Positions 1 to 9,205 are shown, counted from the first letter of the stretch. The stretch is DNA of 64,000 bases from Cryomorphaceae bacterium (GCA_024639785.1 JAHEGI010000020.1:5001-69000); one strand, 5' to 3'. The notes: a model not told the origin generated them from the sequence alone. Translations and numbers: made by a program.

Positions 1-762
1 ATCTTTTACGGGGTCGGCAATGAAGTAGGCTCGGAGCCATTGATTTACCTGACGATAGCGCTGGATGGCTTCATCTGTGCGGGCCCGCTTGGGCGCCGGC
101 CCAGAGGTCTCTTGGGCGGAATCCCCCGCCGTTTTTAGACCCAGCAACCATGCGCGATAAGGCAATTCTAGGCCTTGATCCTCTTGCACTTGCGCCAACC
201 AACGCAGATGCAGTCCACCTGGCTGAAAAAAAGGCAATTTAGATGAGGGCTTCGCTTGCAATACAGCTTCGCGCAGTTCTTCCAGCCCTTCGCCGCTCCG
301 GGTGTTTACGAGCACCACGGCACAACCTAAGGTTTGGGCCAATTCATCCACTTTGAGTTCCATGCCACGTCGTTCCATTTCATCGCGCATGGTCACGGCG
401 AGTACCGCAGGTAAGCCCAGGTCAAGCACCTGGCTAAAAACGAAAAGACATGTTTTTAAATTGGTCCCATCAGCCAGGCCAATCACCCGATCAATGCGCT
501 CTTCGGGAGACTCTTGAAGCAGCGCATTCATCACCACCTCTTCATCTGAGGACGAAGCATGCAAGGAATATACCCCGGGTAAATCGACCACTTCCGCAAG
601 TACCCCAGGCGCCCATTTGGACAATCCGGTCGTGCGCTCCATCGTAACCCCTGGATAGTTGCCCACCTTCTGATTCATCCCCGTTAAACGGTTGAACAAG
701 GAGGACTTGCCCGTATTTGGACGTCCCACGAGAGCAATTCGCAGCGCTTTTTTATCGGGCAT
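1..762 (-). CDS. feoB: Ferrous iron transporter FeoB, N-terminal GTPase part (partial)
   Basis: The reading frame is open from an ATG at 762 to the window edge, giving the first 254 residues of FeoB, the inner-membrane Fe(II) transporter. The cytosolic G domain is visible: P-loop GRPNTGKSS near residue 13, then G3 DLPGVYSL. The usual G4 motif NxxD reads TMRD, and the G5 region reads NTRSGEG instead of SAKxGxG. After the G domain comes the start of the helical regulatory domain; the membrane part lies beyond the window. The ATG overlaps the end of feoA by 11 bases, so the two are translationally coupled. Identification as FeoB is firm from the motifs and the feoA neighbour. The effect of the altered G4 on nucleotide choice is inference. 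Confidence 0.93.
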   Translation of the reverse strand, partial: MPDKKALRIALVGRPNTGKSSLFNRLTGMNQKVGNYPGVTMERTTGLSKWAPGVLAEVVDLPGVYSLHASSSDEEVVMNALLQESPEERIDRVIGLADGTNLKTCLFVFSQVLDLGLPAVLAVTMRDEMERRGMELKVDELAQTLGCAVVLVNTRSGEGLEELREAVLQAKPSSKLPFFQPGGLHLRWLAQVQEDQGLELPYRAWLLGLKTAGDSAQETSGPAPKRARTDEAIQRYRQVNQWLRAYFIADPVKD

Positions 763-979
763 TAGGATCGGTAATGGGGATCAGCTGGGCTAGCTCTCGT
801 CGCATGGAAATCAATGTTCCCTGCACCTGAAAGCACATGGGATCCTGAAAGGGAGCTGCAAAGACCAGCTCTATTTCTTCTCCAGGCATGCAGCCCATCT
901 CGAACAACTTGACGGGCAAGCTGTCGGGTGTTTGAAGCACAATGGCTTTTTGACCGAGGGGCAAGTCTGAGAGAAACAC
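752..979 (-). CDS. feoA: Ferrous iron transport protein A (FeoA)
   Basis: A 75-residue SH3-like FeoA protein, cytosolic partner of FeoB in Fe(II) uptake. Family features are the opening LSDLPLGQKAIV, the middle LFEMGCMPGEEIELVFAAP and the Gly/Arg-poor beta strands ending MRRELAQLI. The start codon is GTG at 979; a longer frame-shifted reading from 1049 is a shadow. It lies just 3' of the pdhC terminator, so it must start its own transcript in the 54 bases between 980 and 1033, where a short inverted repeat (993-1006) sits. Iron-dependent control is likely for the family, but no clear Fur box can be read here. Confidence 0.93.
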   Translation of the reverse strand: MFLSDLPLGQKAIVLQTPDSLPVKLFEMGCMPGEEIELVFAAPFQDPMCFQVQGTLISMRRELAQLIPITDPNAR

Positions 980-992
980 GGGATAGGTAGGC

Positions 993-1006
993 TAAATCGT
1001 TATTTA
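993..1006. promoter_or_regulatory. Short inverted repeat upstream of feoAB
   Basis: TAAAT-cgtt-ATTTA is a near-perfect dyad 14 bases upstream of the feoA GTG, in the only space available for a feoAB promoter. It could be an operator or part of the core promoter. It does not match the classical Fur box convincingly, so the role is speculative. Confidence 0.3.
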
Positions 1007-1032
1007 GAATCAATCTATGTAGCAAATTTCGT

Positions 1033-1060
1033 GAAAAAAAAGGGCCCAACGGCCCTTTAA
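1033..1060 (-). terminator. Rho-independent terminator after pdhC
   Basis: Read on the minus strand, AAAGGGCC pairs with GGCCCTTT across a 4-base loop and is followed by a run of T. It begins about 20 bases after the pdhC stop codon and separates pdhA-pdhC from feoAB. Confidence 0.85.
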
Positions 1061-1077
1061 TTTGAGAAACTTCTCAC

Positions 1078-2316
1078 TTAGAGCATCATCGTTACGGGAG
1101 ACTCCAAGAACGCTTTGACAGAATTCAAGAAAGCAGATCCTGTTGCGCCATCCACCACACGGTGATCACAGCTCAAGGTCAATTTCATGATATTCCCAGG
1201 AACTACTTGGCCATTTTTAACGACTGGAACCGCTTGAATTCCACCTACAGCCAAGATGCAGCTGTCTGGAGGGTTAACAATTGCTGTGAACTGATCAATG
1301 CCGAACATTCCCAAGTTCGAGATGGTGAAGGTGTTTCCTTCCCAGTCCGCAGGTTGCAATTTCTTGGTTTTTGCACGCTGTGCAAAGTCTTTGACTTCCG
1401 CAGAGATTTGGGTCAAGCTTTTGGCATCTGCGTGACGTACCACGGGCACGAGTAAGCCGTCTTCTACTGCGACGGCGACGCCTACATGTACATCGTAGTT
1501 CGTTCGGATAACATCACCTAACCATGCACTGTTGACCGCAGGGTGCTTTTTCAAGCCCTTAGAAACGGCTTTCACCACGAGATCATTGAACGAAATCTTA
1601 TATTCTCCCCCAGCATTCAGTGCGGCGCGAGCCTCAATGGCTGCATCCATATCTACCGACATGGTCAAGTAGAAGTGAGGGGCAGTAAACTTGCTTTCAC
1701 TCAAACGCTTGGCAATGGTTTTGCGCATTTGAGAGATTGGGGTGTCTTGGAATCCAGAACTTGGATAACTCACCGCGACGGGGGCAGCGGCCACAGGGCC
1801 GGCTGAGGCGGTTTCTATATCGCGCTTCACGATACGTCCACCTTCCCCACTACCCGTCACGGAATGAAGATCCACCCCTTTCTCAGCGGCTAGGCTTTTT
1901 GCCAAGGGGCTCACCTTGAGGCGGCTATCGCTGTTTTGAACGGGTGCAGGTGCAGGGGCCGCCACCGGAGCAGGACTTGCTGCAGGTGCAGCCGGAGCAG
2001 CTGGAGCCGATTCGACTACAGGGGAGGCAGCTGGAGCAGTTCCCCCGGCTAAGAGTGCTGAAATATCTTCTCCTTTTTCACCAATGACAGCCAAAATCGT
2101 ATCGACCGGTGAGGCTTGGCCTTCGCCGACGCCAATGTGAAGTAGGATGCCTTCTTGGCCTGGAAAGGCTTCAAAGTCCATCGTGGCCTTATCCGTTTCA
2201 ATTTCAGCAAGTAACGTTCCTTCAGTGATTTTATCACCAACTTTCACGTGCCACTTCGCCACGACTCCTTCGGTCATCGTGTCACTGAGGCGGGGCATAT
2301 TGATTACGATTGCCAT
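1078..2316 (-). CDS. pdhC: Pyruvate dehydrogenase E2, dihydrolipoamide acetyltransferase
   Basis: This 412-residue E2 core enzyme transfers acetyl from lipoyl groups to CoA in the cytosolic pyruvate dehydrogenase complex. Domains in order: one lipoyl domain (residues 1-75, lipoylated Lys43 in ETDKATMDFE), an Ala/Pro-rich hinge (about 90-128), an E3/E1-binding domain (about 132-168), then the catalytic CAT domain with the HRVVDG motif (His385, Asp389). A single lipoyl domain is normal for this group. It follows pdhA with only a 3-base gap, so the two are co-transcribed. The E1 beta subunit is not in the window. Branched-chain or 2-oxoglutarate E2 are alternatives, but the pairing with a pyruvate-type E1 alpha favours pyruvate. 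Confidence 0.95.
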   Translation of the reverse strand: MAIVINMPRLSDTMTEGVVAKWHVKVGDKITEGTLLAEIETDKATMDFEAFPGQEGILLHIGVGEGQASPVDTILAVIGEKGEDISALLAGGTAPAASPVVESAPAAPAAPAASPAPVAAPAPAPVQNSDSRLKVSPLAKSLAAEKGVDLHSVTGSGEGGRIVKRDIETASAGPVAAAPVAVSYPSSGFQDTPISQMRKTIAKRLSESKFTAPHFYLTMSVDMDAAIEARAALNAGGEYKISFNDLVVKAVSKGLKKHPAVNSAWLGDVIRTNYDVHVGVAVAVEDGLLVPVVRHADAKSLTQISAEVKDFAQRAKTKKLQPADWEGNTFTISNLGMFGIDQFTAIVNPPDSCILAVGGIQAVPVVKNGQVVPGNIMKLTLSCDHRVVDGATGSAFLNSVKAFLESPVTMML

Positions 2317-2319
2317 GAC

Positions 2320-3315
2320 TTATTCCTTGATAAATGGGTAATCTGTTTGAACGTAGATGTCCTGCCAAAGTTCATGCGCCTCTGGAAATGGAGAATCTTC
2401 TCCAAACTGAACACATTCTGCCACGAGGGCCTTCACGCGAACTTCGATCTCTTCAAAATCACTTTGAGTGGCCCACTTCTTCTTGGTCAACACATTGCGT
2501 GCAATCAAAATAGGGTCTACTTTTTGGTATTCAGCCACTTCATCTTTGGTGCGATAGTGCTGCGCATCCGACATGGAGTGCCCTTTATAGCGATAGGTTC
2601 GGATCTCCAGGAAGGTCGGGCCGCCGCCGTTGCGCGCGCGATCAATCGCCTCTTGCATGGCTTCGTAGACCACCGCAGGATCCATTCCATCTACCGCTTG
2701 ACAGGGCATTTCATAGCCCAAGCCTAGCTTCCAGATGTCACTGTGATTGGCCGTACGCTCTACACTAGTGCCCATGGCATACCCGTTGTTCTCGCAGACA
2801 AAAACCACCGGCAGATTCCACAGCATCGCCAGGTTGAACGTTTCATGCAGGGATCCCTGACGCACCGCGCCATCACCCATGTATGTCATGGTTACATGGT
2901 TATCTCCTTTGTATTTGTCGGCAAAGGCAAGGCCTGCACCTAAGGGAATTTGACCTCCGACAATACCATGGCCACCATAGAAATGATGCTCTTTCGAGAA
3001 CATGTGCATCGAGCCTCCCTTGCCGCGGGATGTCCCCGTGACTTTTCCCATCAATTCTGCCATGATGCGACGTGGGTCCACGCCCAGTCCAATGGGTTGA
3101 ACGTGATTTCGGTAGGCCGTAATCATTTTATCCCCGGGCTCCATCGCCAACAAGGCACCGGCGAGAACCGCCTCTTGCCCGTTGTACAAGTGGAGAAACC
3201 CACGGATCTTTTGTTGAATGTACAAGGCGGCCGCCATGTCTTCAAACTTGCGCCAGAAGAGCATGTCTTCATACCACTTCAAATAGACGTCTTTAGTCAG
3301 TTTTTTCTTTGCCAT
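2320..3315 (-). CDS. pdhA: Pyruvate dehydrogenase E1 component, alpha subunit
   Basis: This 331-residue thiamine-diphosphate-dependent E1 alpha decarboxylates pyruvate and, with E1 beta, acetylates the lipoyl group of E2. The TPP/Mg motif GDGAVRQGS...ENNGYAMGT lies near residues 148-183, and GGSMHMF (the substrate-channel loop) near 101. The regulatory serine-loop region RYKGHSMSDAQHYR is typical of pyruvate-specific E1 alpha. Length is normal for two-chain E1 enzymes. The gene heads the pdhA-pdhC operon, with a perfect -7 box (3336-3343) just upstream. pdhB must lie elsewhere in the genome. Confidence 0.96.
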   Translation of the reverse strand: MAKKKLTKDVYLKWYEDMLFWRKFEDMAAALYIQQKIRGFLHLYNGQEAVLAGALLAMEPGDKMITAYRNHVQPIGLGVDPRRIMAELMGKVTGTSRGKGGSMHMFSKEHHFYGGHGIVGGQIPLGAGLAFADKYKGDNHVTMTYMGDGAVRQGSLHETFNLAMLWNLPVVFVCENNGYAMGTSVERTANHSDIWKLGLGYEMPCQAVDGMDPAVVYEAMQEAIDRARNGGGPTFLEIRTYRYKGHSMSDAQHYRTKDEVAEYQKVDPILIARNVLTKKKWATQSDFEEIEVRVKALVAECVQFGEDSPFPEAHELWQDIYVQTDYPFIKE

Positions 3316-3335
3316 GATGCGCGTTTAAGCGGGGT

Positions 3336-3343
3336 CAAAAATA
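3336..3343 (-). promoter_or_regulatory. Bacteroidota -7 promoter box for pdhA-pdhC
   Basis: On the minus strand this reads TATTTTTG, a perfect match to the TAnnTTTG -7 consensus, 20 bases upstream of the pdhA ATG. A TTG lies 24 bases further upstream (3368-3370), slightly wider than usual for the -33 element. Confidence 0.55.
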
Positions 3344-3393
3344 GGGCGTAGCACCGGAACATGGGCGCAAGGGTACGATTTACACTAAGGAAC

Positions 3394-4596
3394 TTAATCC
3401 AGCAATTGATTCAAGTCCACCAAAGCACTGAAACGAATCGTGTTTTCGAGGGGTGAACGCACGGTCTGGTCTGCGGGAAACAAATACGCGAAATCCAGGC
3501 CTAGCAAGCTATAGCGGAGGCCAAAGCCCATGGTAAAGAAGCGGCGATTTCCTTTTAATGCGTCTTCGTGCTGGTAGCCACCACGAACGGCAAACTTATC
3601 GTCATACCAGTATTCCACTCCTGCATTGAACATAAATTCACGCATGAGTTCTTTCATTCCGTCGGGCTTAGCAGAAGGATCCCAGCTTTGGAAGATGCCT
3701 TGCATGACCGGAACCTTGTCGTCTTTTCCTGCGATGATTTCATACCGGTCGCCGTCGCCATCTACATCCAAAAGGTCGCGTACAGGCTGCGTGGGCACCA
3801 AAAGTTTGTTGACATCAAAAAGGACAACTACGCGGTTGTAGCGGTCCAAAATCCAGTTGTATCCCACGCCCAACTTCATGTTGGTTGGAATAAAGTCGGC
3901 ATCTCCGGATTCCGTGTATTTGACTTTGGCGCCGATGTTCGAGATATTCAATCCTCCTAACCACTGACCTTTTTGGCCGTCAGGTAAGTTCAATTCTTCG
4001 CCTTGGTAGTAAAATGAAACATCCGTCGCTACGGTTTGGCCAGGTTTAGTCTGAAGACTACCCACGACTTGACCTTGCGTTAGATCAGACATAGCGTAGC
4101 GCAAACCCACCCCAGCGGACCAATTTTCGGATAACTTCAAGGCATAAGCCACATCTAAAGCCATCTCATAGGGACGATACGTCCCTTGTTCATCGCCTTG
4201 TTCATTGCGGAACGTGATATCGCCCAAGGAAAAATAGCGAAGGCTAGCACCCACTCCGGAGCGATCACCCAAGCCCATGGCAACATTGGCGAACATCAAT
4301 TCCACATCAGGAACAAGGCGGCGCAACCACGGTGTGTAGGACAATCCCCCTTGCATATTCCCTGCTCCCATGAACGCCAATTTGGCTGGATTCCAAAACA
4401 GGGCATTTGCATCGGGAGAGGCTGCTACACCTGCATTGGCCATTCCGCCCATGCGAGCATCCGGGCCAATGTTTAGCATTGGCATGGCCGATGTAACTAC
4501 ATTTAAATTGTCGCCAAAAGCAGTCGTCTGGGCTTGAGTTGCCATCGCTCCCGCGAGGGCTGCAGATAATAATATAGGACGAATCATTCGCTTCAT
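3394..4596 (-). CDS. porV: T9SS outer-membrane shuttle protein PorV
   Basis: This 400-residue outer-membrane barrel of the FadL-like PorV/LptO family carries T9SS cargo from the translocon to the PorU sortase. The start at 4596 is chosen because it gives a clean signal peptide (MKRMIRPILLSAALAGAMA, cleaved after AQA/TQA); a longer open frame to 4917 runs into porU and is not real. The mature start has NVVTSAMPMLNIGPDARMGG and DANALFWNPAKLAF, both typical of PorV. It follows porU with a 19-base gap, matching the conserved porU-porV pairing. Confidence 0.95.
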   Translation of the reverse strand: MKRMIRPILLSAALAGAMATQAQTTAFGDNLNVVTSAMPMLNIGPDARMGGMANAGVAASPDANALFWNPAKLAFMGAGNMQGGLSYTPWLRRLVPDVELMFANVAMGLGDRSGVGASLRYFSLGDITFRNEQGDEQGTYRPYEMALDVAYALKLSENWSAGVGLRYAMSDLTQGQVVGSLQTKPGQTVATDVSFYYQGEELNLPDGQKGQWLGGLNISNIGAKVKYTESGDADFIPTNMKLGVGYNWILDRYNRVVVLFDVNKLLVPTQPVRDLLDVDGDGDRYEIIAGKDDKVPVMQGIFQSWDPSAKPDGMKELMREFMFNAGVEYWYDDKFAVRGGYQHEDALKGNRRFFTMGFGLRYSLLGLDFAYLFPADQTVRSPLENTIRFSALVDLNQLLD

Positions 4597-4615
4597 AAGA
4601 GGCACAAATATAGGT

Positions 4616-7600
4616 TTAGTGGAGGAGGATAACGCGTTCTGCCGCATGAACTGTTTGACCATCGGAACGGCGGCGCACCCGAACGCGCGCCACATACCAA
4701 CCCGCAGGCATGAGATGTCCACGGCCGTCACTCCCATCCCATTGGACGGATTGCAGTACCGCTGAGGCAGAAACCCCAGACCAAGATTGATAGAAAATTT
4801 GCTGGCCATCCGGTGCATGCACGGTCCATTCGACTTCCAAGCTGTCTCCTGCCGCATTGTGCTCCACATCCAAATAAAATGGACCGCGCCCAGGATTGGG
4901 ATAGATACGCATGGCACCTAGCTGGAGAGAAGCACGAGACATCACAGTAAAGTCAACGCTTCCTTCGGACACATTATTATAGCTATCCCAGGCACGAACT
5001 GAAAACGTATGCCCTCCATCACTGAGGTTCTCAAATGGCCAGGTTGCCATCCCGCGCTGATATGTACCCGCATTCGCACTGTAGCGACTATTTAGAGAAA
5101 AGGAAGCATTCCAATCCCCATCCAGCGCCCCCATCAAATCATGTCCAATCCCGTTTCCTACGGCATTGATGCCATTCTCATCAAACAGGTGCACGAGACC
5201 CATGGGATCGGGGCTCGTAATTCCCCCCGACTTAAACAGGCTATCCCCCATAAATACTCGAACGGTGGGACCGGTCACATCTACCGGGGCATTTGGGTCA
5301 ATCCCACCGATATATACTCGGAAATCACTGCCCGAAGCATCGGTTGAATCCGTTTGGGCATAGAAAGAAAACTTGCCCTTGCCAAGCTGCAACGCTATGT
5401 CCAGCGGCATGACCCATTCAGCCTCAAATTGCCCGGATTGGGCAAGAACTTGACCGCGATAGGCGGCATTCGCCCATTCGTTGAAGGCGATGTAGGGTCC
5501 CTCCCCATCATTTTTTAACGTGCTTCGCTCGACTTTTTTGTCATAAAGAATGAGCTGAACCGGACCATTAAAATGAGGCGCTAGTTGGCCCGTCAAGCCA
5601 TCTTGGATATGACCATGAATTTGCACACGCTGCAAAGCAGCTAACGTGTCACTCACCCCAAGACCAGCGCTGTCCGATGGGAAAAAAATGTGATTTACAC
5701 TGTCCAAAACAATCCGGTGTTCCGGAACATTCAAACGAAGTGCGGGATCGCCTAAAAGCGAAAATCGAAGTTTATCCGCCGAGGTTGTCCCATTTTTGGC
5801 GCTCCGTAGGATTTGACCAAATGTGCGGTATTGACCGGACTCCTTCTCGAAAATCACCCGAAAAATGGAATCGTTTAGGGTGGCCGCGCCATCGACATAC
5901 ACCACGCGGGTTGTACTGAGCAATGCAATGGCTCCGCCGGCGGGATTAAGCAACAAAAACTCACCCGCAGAAGTCCTTAGTGGGTCATCTAAGCGGCTGA
6001 ATTCACAGGTTACAGTGACAAAAAGGGGAAGCTTGGCCCCATTCGTAAATGTTTTTGTGTCGTTGAGCTGAAGAATATTCTCGCTGGCCCAACCCACTTC
6101 TCCCCCATGGCCAACATAGGCCGTCACGAGATTGCCGTCATTGATCGCCTGGACTAATTCGGTCCGAAGTCGCGGATAGCTTTGACTCGCACTGCTGGAT
6201 TGCTGCTCATAGCTGTCCGCATACATTTTATCGATGTCTAAAAATGGATACGTGGTATCGATGCGATCCGCAATGATATTCGGGATGCTGGTCAACACAG
6301 CCTCCCAGCCTTTATCGACATCATCCGAAACAAAAAGGACCTTCTTCCGCCAATTGCCCAAAGACTGCGCGGGGTTGGAATAGGCGATAATCTTGTCCAC
6401 TACGGCTTTGGCCTCGCCCTCCGTATTAACGGGGATGCGTCCGATGCCCAGATCTAGCCCTTTCGCCCGAAGGTTATTTCCTTCGTCCGCGTCCATAAAG
6501 CCGTAAAAATCATCGGTGCTGAAACTAGAATACAGCGAAAAACTGCTGTAGCTCTGGTAGATAGGAACTTGGTTGGTGTTGGGCTCCACCACACCTCGGT
6601 AATCGTAGGATGCGTCGCCAAAAAGGAGCAAATACTTGGGACGGTCCGTGGCCGTATCCGCCGAATTCCAGAGGTGACGCAGGTAGTCTTTGATTGCCGT
6701 AATGTCCTGAACGCCCGAGGAGAATTCGTTATAAATAGCTTGAACATCGACCGCTTTGACGCGCAAGCCTTTTTCCGTGTGAAAATCCGCCAATCGCTGG
6801 GCCTGGGGAAGCAAGAAAGCTGGCGTCACAATCACGTAGTCCAATGGACCGGATTGCTGTAAATTTTGGTTGCCCACTCTGCCCAACAATGCGGGTGATA
6901 GGGCCGAAGATTCGAATACTGCGATGGTCTGAGGCAATGTGCCGTCCACCCGCAAGCCCCAGTGGGCGGAGCCGTTCGCCGTGAAGCCCAAGGGACTCAA
7001 TCGTTCGGGCTGCAAAGGGTTGCTTACGTTCCATGCTTGACCATTGGCCGTCAATCCGCCCGTCACCTGGGACAGGTTGGCCTGAAGCACTGCCGTATCG
7101 GCAGGCAAGAAATGCCATACCTGTGGCGTTTGACGCCACGTGAAAGGGGCATCGGCATTCACGTTTACATAATCCAGCCAGGCGGCTGCACTGGGATTGA
7201 CGGCGCGATTAAACGTCAGTGTCAGGTCGCCCCAGGTGCCCGAAACGGCACTTTGGGTTTGGGTGATCGCGGATTCGTCGACGTAATCTGCGCCAGAAGA
7301 GGCTGCAATGGAGCCAAAATAGAGCGCGCCAATGGCCCCTTGATTTGTACTTAATTCAAGCTGCGTCCCCGACACGGTGGATCGCCCAACGGCACGCGCT
7401 CGAAATAACGCCGTACTCTGCGCATCCAGAGCGTCTAAATTCAAGTCCAATTGCCGGGTCAAGGTGAAGTCAAAATGTTCACCAAACCACTGACGGCCGC
7501 TTCCTACTAAATTTTGCAGTTCTTGCTCATGATGAGCCACATGCGTATATCGACTCACCGACACGCCCCCACCTGTAAGCGGACTGGCATTCTGAATACG

Positions 7601-8098
7601 CGCGCCCCCCTCTGTGGTCGTCACAAAATATACTTGCTCGTCGCTGTAGGGATGGTGCCGATGGTCCAATTGTCCCGTTACCGAATTATGTACCCAAGTG
7701 TGCGGACTTTGCCCATAAAAATAGATGCGGTCTGAGCCCGAAAATTGCCCATCTCCCCCGTCCTCGACAAAGATGTGTAAAGGCTGTAAATCAGATTCAC
7801 GGGCCACATTGTTTCGCTCGGGCAAAACCCCCGCACTGCGACCATACATACCCAATTTGGAGGATTCAAAGGGCGGGGTGCCCAATCCAAGACTTTCCAA
7901 ATCTGCCGGGCTAAGCATGTAGATCGCGTCGTCCGAAACGGAGACCTTAGCCCAATCACCTTGCTTTAAGACCGATCCAGCATTTTGCGCAAATGCCTGA
8001 TTTACAGCAATAATTAAGACAAAGAGTAGCGTGAATCGGCGCAAAATAATCTGTATTTGAGGTGGAATACCCGAATAAAATTGAATCTTTAATACCAT
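4616..8098 (-). CDS. porU: T9SS sortase PorU (C25-like cysteine peptidase)
   Basis: This 1160-residue protein is the T9SS sortase, which cleaves the C-terminal signal of cargo and attaches cargo to the cell surface. A signal peptide occupies residues 12-37. The gingipain-like C25 domain sits in the middle, with the catalytic pair visible as His664 (YVGHGGEVGW) and Cys698 (VTVTCEFSRLDDP). Their spacing of 34 is close to the 33 of the P. gingivalis enzyme. The C-terminus carries a T9SS-type domain starting at MRIYPNPGRGPFYLDVE, as PorU proteins are known to keep. The gene is divergent from porP and upstream of porV. Confidence 0.96.
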   Translation of the reverse strand: MVLKIQFYSGIPPQIQIILRRFTLLFVLIIAVNQAFAQNAGSVLKQGDWAKVSVSDDAIYMLSPADLESLGLGTPPFESSKLGMYGRSAGVLPERNNVARESDLQPLHIFVEDGGDGQFSGSDRIYFYGQSPHTWVHNSVTGQLDHRHHPYSDEQVYFVTTTEGGARIQNASPLTGGGVSVSRYTHVAHHEQELQNLVGSGRQWFGEHFDFTLTRQLDLNLDALDAQSTALFRARAVGRSTVSGTQLELSTNQGAIGALYFGSIAASSGADYVDESAITQTQSAVSGTWGDLTLTFNRAVNPSAAAWLDYVNVNADAPFTWRQTPQVWHFLPADTAVLQANLSQVTGGLTANGQAWNVSNPLQPERLSPLGFTANGSAHWGLRVDGTLPQTIAVFESSALSPALLGRVGNQNLQQSGPLDYVIVTPAFLLPQAQRLADFHTEKGLRVKAVDVQAIYNEFSSGVQDITAIKDYLRHLWNSADTATDRPKYLLLFGDASYDYRGVVEPNTNQVPIYQSYSSFSLYSSFSTDDFYGFMDADEGNNLRAKGLDLGIGRIPVNTEGEAKAVVDKIIAYSNPAQSLGNWRKKVLFVSDDVDKGWEAVLTSIPNIIADRIDTTYPFLDIDKMYADSYEQQSSSASQSYPRLRTELVQAINDGNLVTAYVGHGGEVGWASENILQLNDTKTFTNGAKLPLFVTVTCEFSRLDDPLRTSAGEFLLLNPAGGAIALLSTTRVVYVDGAATLNDSIFRVIFEKESGQYRTFGQILRSAKNGTTSADKLRFSLLGDPALRLNVPEHRIVLDSVNHIFFPSDSAGLGVSDTLAALQRVQIHGHIQDGLTGQLAPHFNGPVQLILYDKKVERSTLKNDGEGPYIAFNEWANAAYRGQVLAQSGQFEAEWVMPLDIALQLGKGKFSFYAQTDSTDASGSDFRVYIGGIDPNAPVDVTGPTVRVFMGDSLFKSGGITSPDPMGLVHLFDENGINAVGNGIGHDLMGALDGDWNASFSLNSRYSANAGTYQRGMATWPFENLSDGGHTFSVRAWDSYNNVSEGSVDFTVMSRASLQLGAMRIYPNPGRGPFYLDVEHNAAGDSLEVEWTVHAPDGQQIFYQSWSGVSASAVLQSVQWDGSDGRGHLMPAGWYVARVRVRRRSDGQTVHAAERVILLH

Positions 8099-8169
8099 AA
8101 ACGAGGAAAAGCCGCGTTTGTTGTTTAGGCAAATTTGCGCTCTTTTTCACGAAAGAACGAGGAAAATCG

Positions 8170-8177
8170 TATACTTG
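8170..8177 (+). promoter_or_regulatory. Possible -7 box for porP-gldJ-murF
   Basis: TATACTTG matches TAnnTTTG at 7 of 8 positions and lies 25 bases upstream of the porP ATG in the 103-base divergent porU/porP gap. No well-placed -33 TTG is seen. Confidence 0.35.
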
Positions 8178-8201
8178 TGGCTCTTAATTCGTACATCTAA
8201 C

Positions 8202-9194
8202 ATGGCAGTGAAACGCCTATTGACCATAGCTTTCGTCCTTTTGGGGCTCTCGTCCGTATACGGTCAGGATCCCCACTTTTCGCAATTCTATGCCAATCCA
8301 CTGTATTTGAACCCCGCTTTCGCCGGGATCAGACAGTGCCCCAAGGTTAACGTCAACTACCGCAACCAGTACCCATCACTGGGGGTTTATCAGACGTATT
8401 CCGCATCCTATGACCAATACGTTGATCGTCTCAATGGCGGTGTCGGTGTGTTGATCATGCAAGACGAGGCTGCCAATGGCGCACTCGCTCTCACGGAAGC
8501 TTCTTTGATCTATTCGTATCACTTAACCGTGACGCGCGATTTCTCTATTCTTTTTGGCGCCCAGGGTACTTTCCGTCAGCGCTCTTTGGATTGGAATAGC
8601 TTGACTTTCCCCGATCAAATTGATCCTTTCTATGGTTTTGTGAAGCCTACGAATGAAATTGCTCCCGACAACACCACAAACAGCCATCTAGACTTGACTT
8701 TTGGCATGTTGGGTTTCACGGAAAACTTTTATGCTGGCATTACAGCCTCTCACGTGACCGAGCCAAACGAGGCCTTTTTGTCGAATAATTCGTTGCCGAT
8801 GAAGTTGTCTGCTCAAATGGGCGCGACGATTCCAATTGGACGCAAGCGTTTGTACAACTCATTGGATAATTTGCTCATTCCCCACGTGGTCTTCCAAAGC
8901 CAAGGTGGAGCGAACCAAATCACTGGGGGTCTATCCTTCAACCGCGGACCAATGACTGGAGGTATGGCATACCGTCAAGCACTTGGAGCCATTAGCTCTA
9001 ATCCGGATGCCTTAGTGTTCATACTGGGCGTAGCACCAAACGATGTTCCTTGGACTTTCGGTTACTCATACGATTATACCATTTCTCCCCTGAAAAACAC
9101 CTTGGGTGGTGCGCATGAAATTTCCATGTCCTACCAGTTCCCTTGCCGCTCGCGCCGCACGCGCTACAGCGAAATCAAGTGTCCTAAATTCTAA
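8202..9194 (+). CDS. porP: T9SS membrane protein, PorP/SprF family
   Basis: This 330-residue outer-membrane protein of the PorP/SprF family anchors gliding or T9SS components in the outer membrane. The start at 8202 (MAVKRLLTIAF) gives a signal peptide ending SSVYGQ; an in-frame extension to 8118 is unlikely. The family signature follows at once: DPHFSQFYANPLYLNPAFAG, then RNQYPSLG and SASYDQYV. The downstream neighbour gldJ, 11 bases away, and the divergent porU support a core T9SS role. Whether it is the orthologue of PorP rather than a SprF-type paralogue rests on the context. Confidence 0.92.
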   Translation: MAVKRLLTIAFVLLGLSSVYGQDPHFSQFYANPLYLNPAFAGIRQCPKVNVNYRNQYPSLGVYQTYSASYDQYVDRLNGGVGVLIMQDEAANGALALTEASLIYSYHLTVTRDFSILFGAQGTFRQRSLDWNSLTFPDQIDPFYGFVKPTNEIAPDNTTNSHLDLTFGMLGFTENFYAGITASHVTEPNEAFLSNNSLPMKLSAQMGATIPIGRKRLYNSLDNLLIPHVVFQSQGGANQITGGLSFNRGPMTGGMAYRQALGAISSNPDALVFILGVAPNDVPWTFGYSYDYTISPLKNTLGGAHEISMSYQFPCRSRRTRYSEIKCPKF

Positions 9195-9205
9195 TTGATT
9201 CTCTC

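Noticed and set aside
980-1032. Fur box upstream of feoAB
   Set aside because: The dyad at 993-1006 does not match the Fur consensus well enough to name it.
762-1049. 95-residue frame overlapping feoA
   Set aside because: It crosses the pdhC terminator and lies in another frame of feoA, which has clear family sequence.
4597-4917. 107-residue N-terminal extension of porV
   Set aside because: It overlaps porU and precedes a clean signal peptide at 4596.
8099-8201. porU promoter in the divergent gap
   Set aside because: No TAnnTTTG match was found on the minus strand within the gap.
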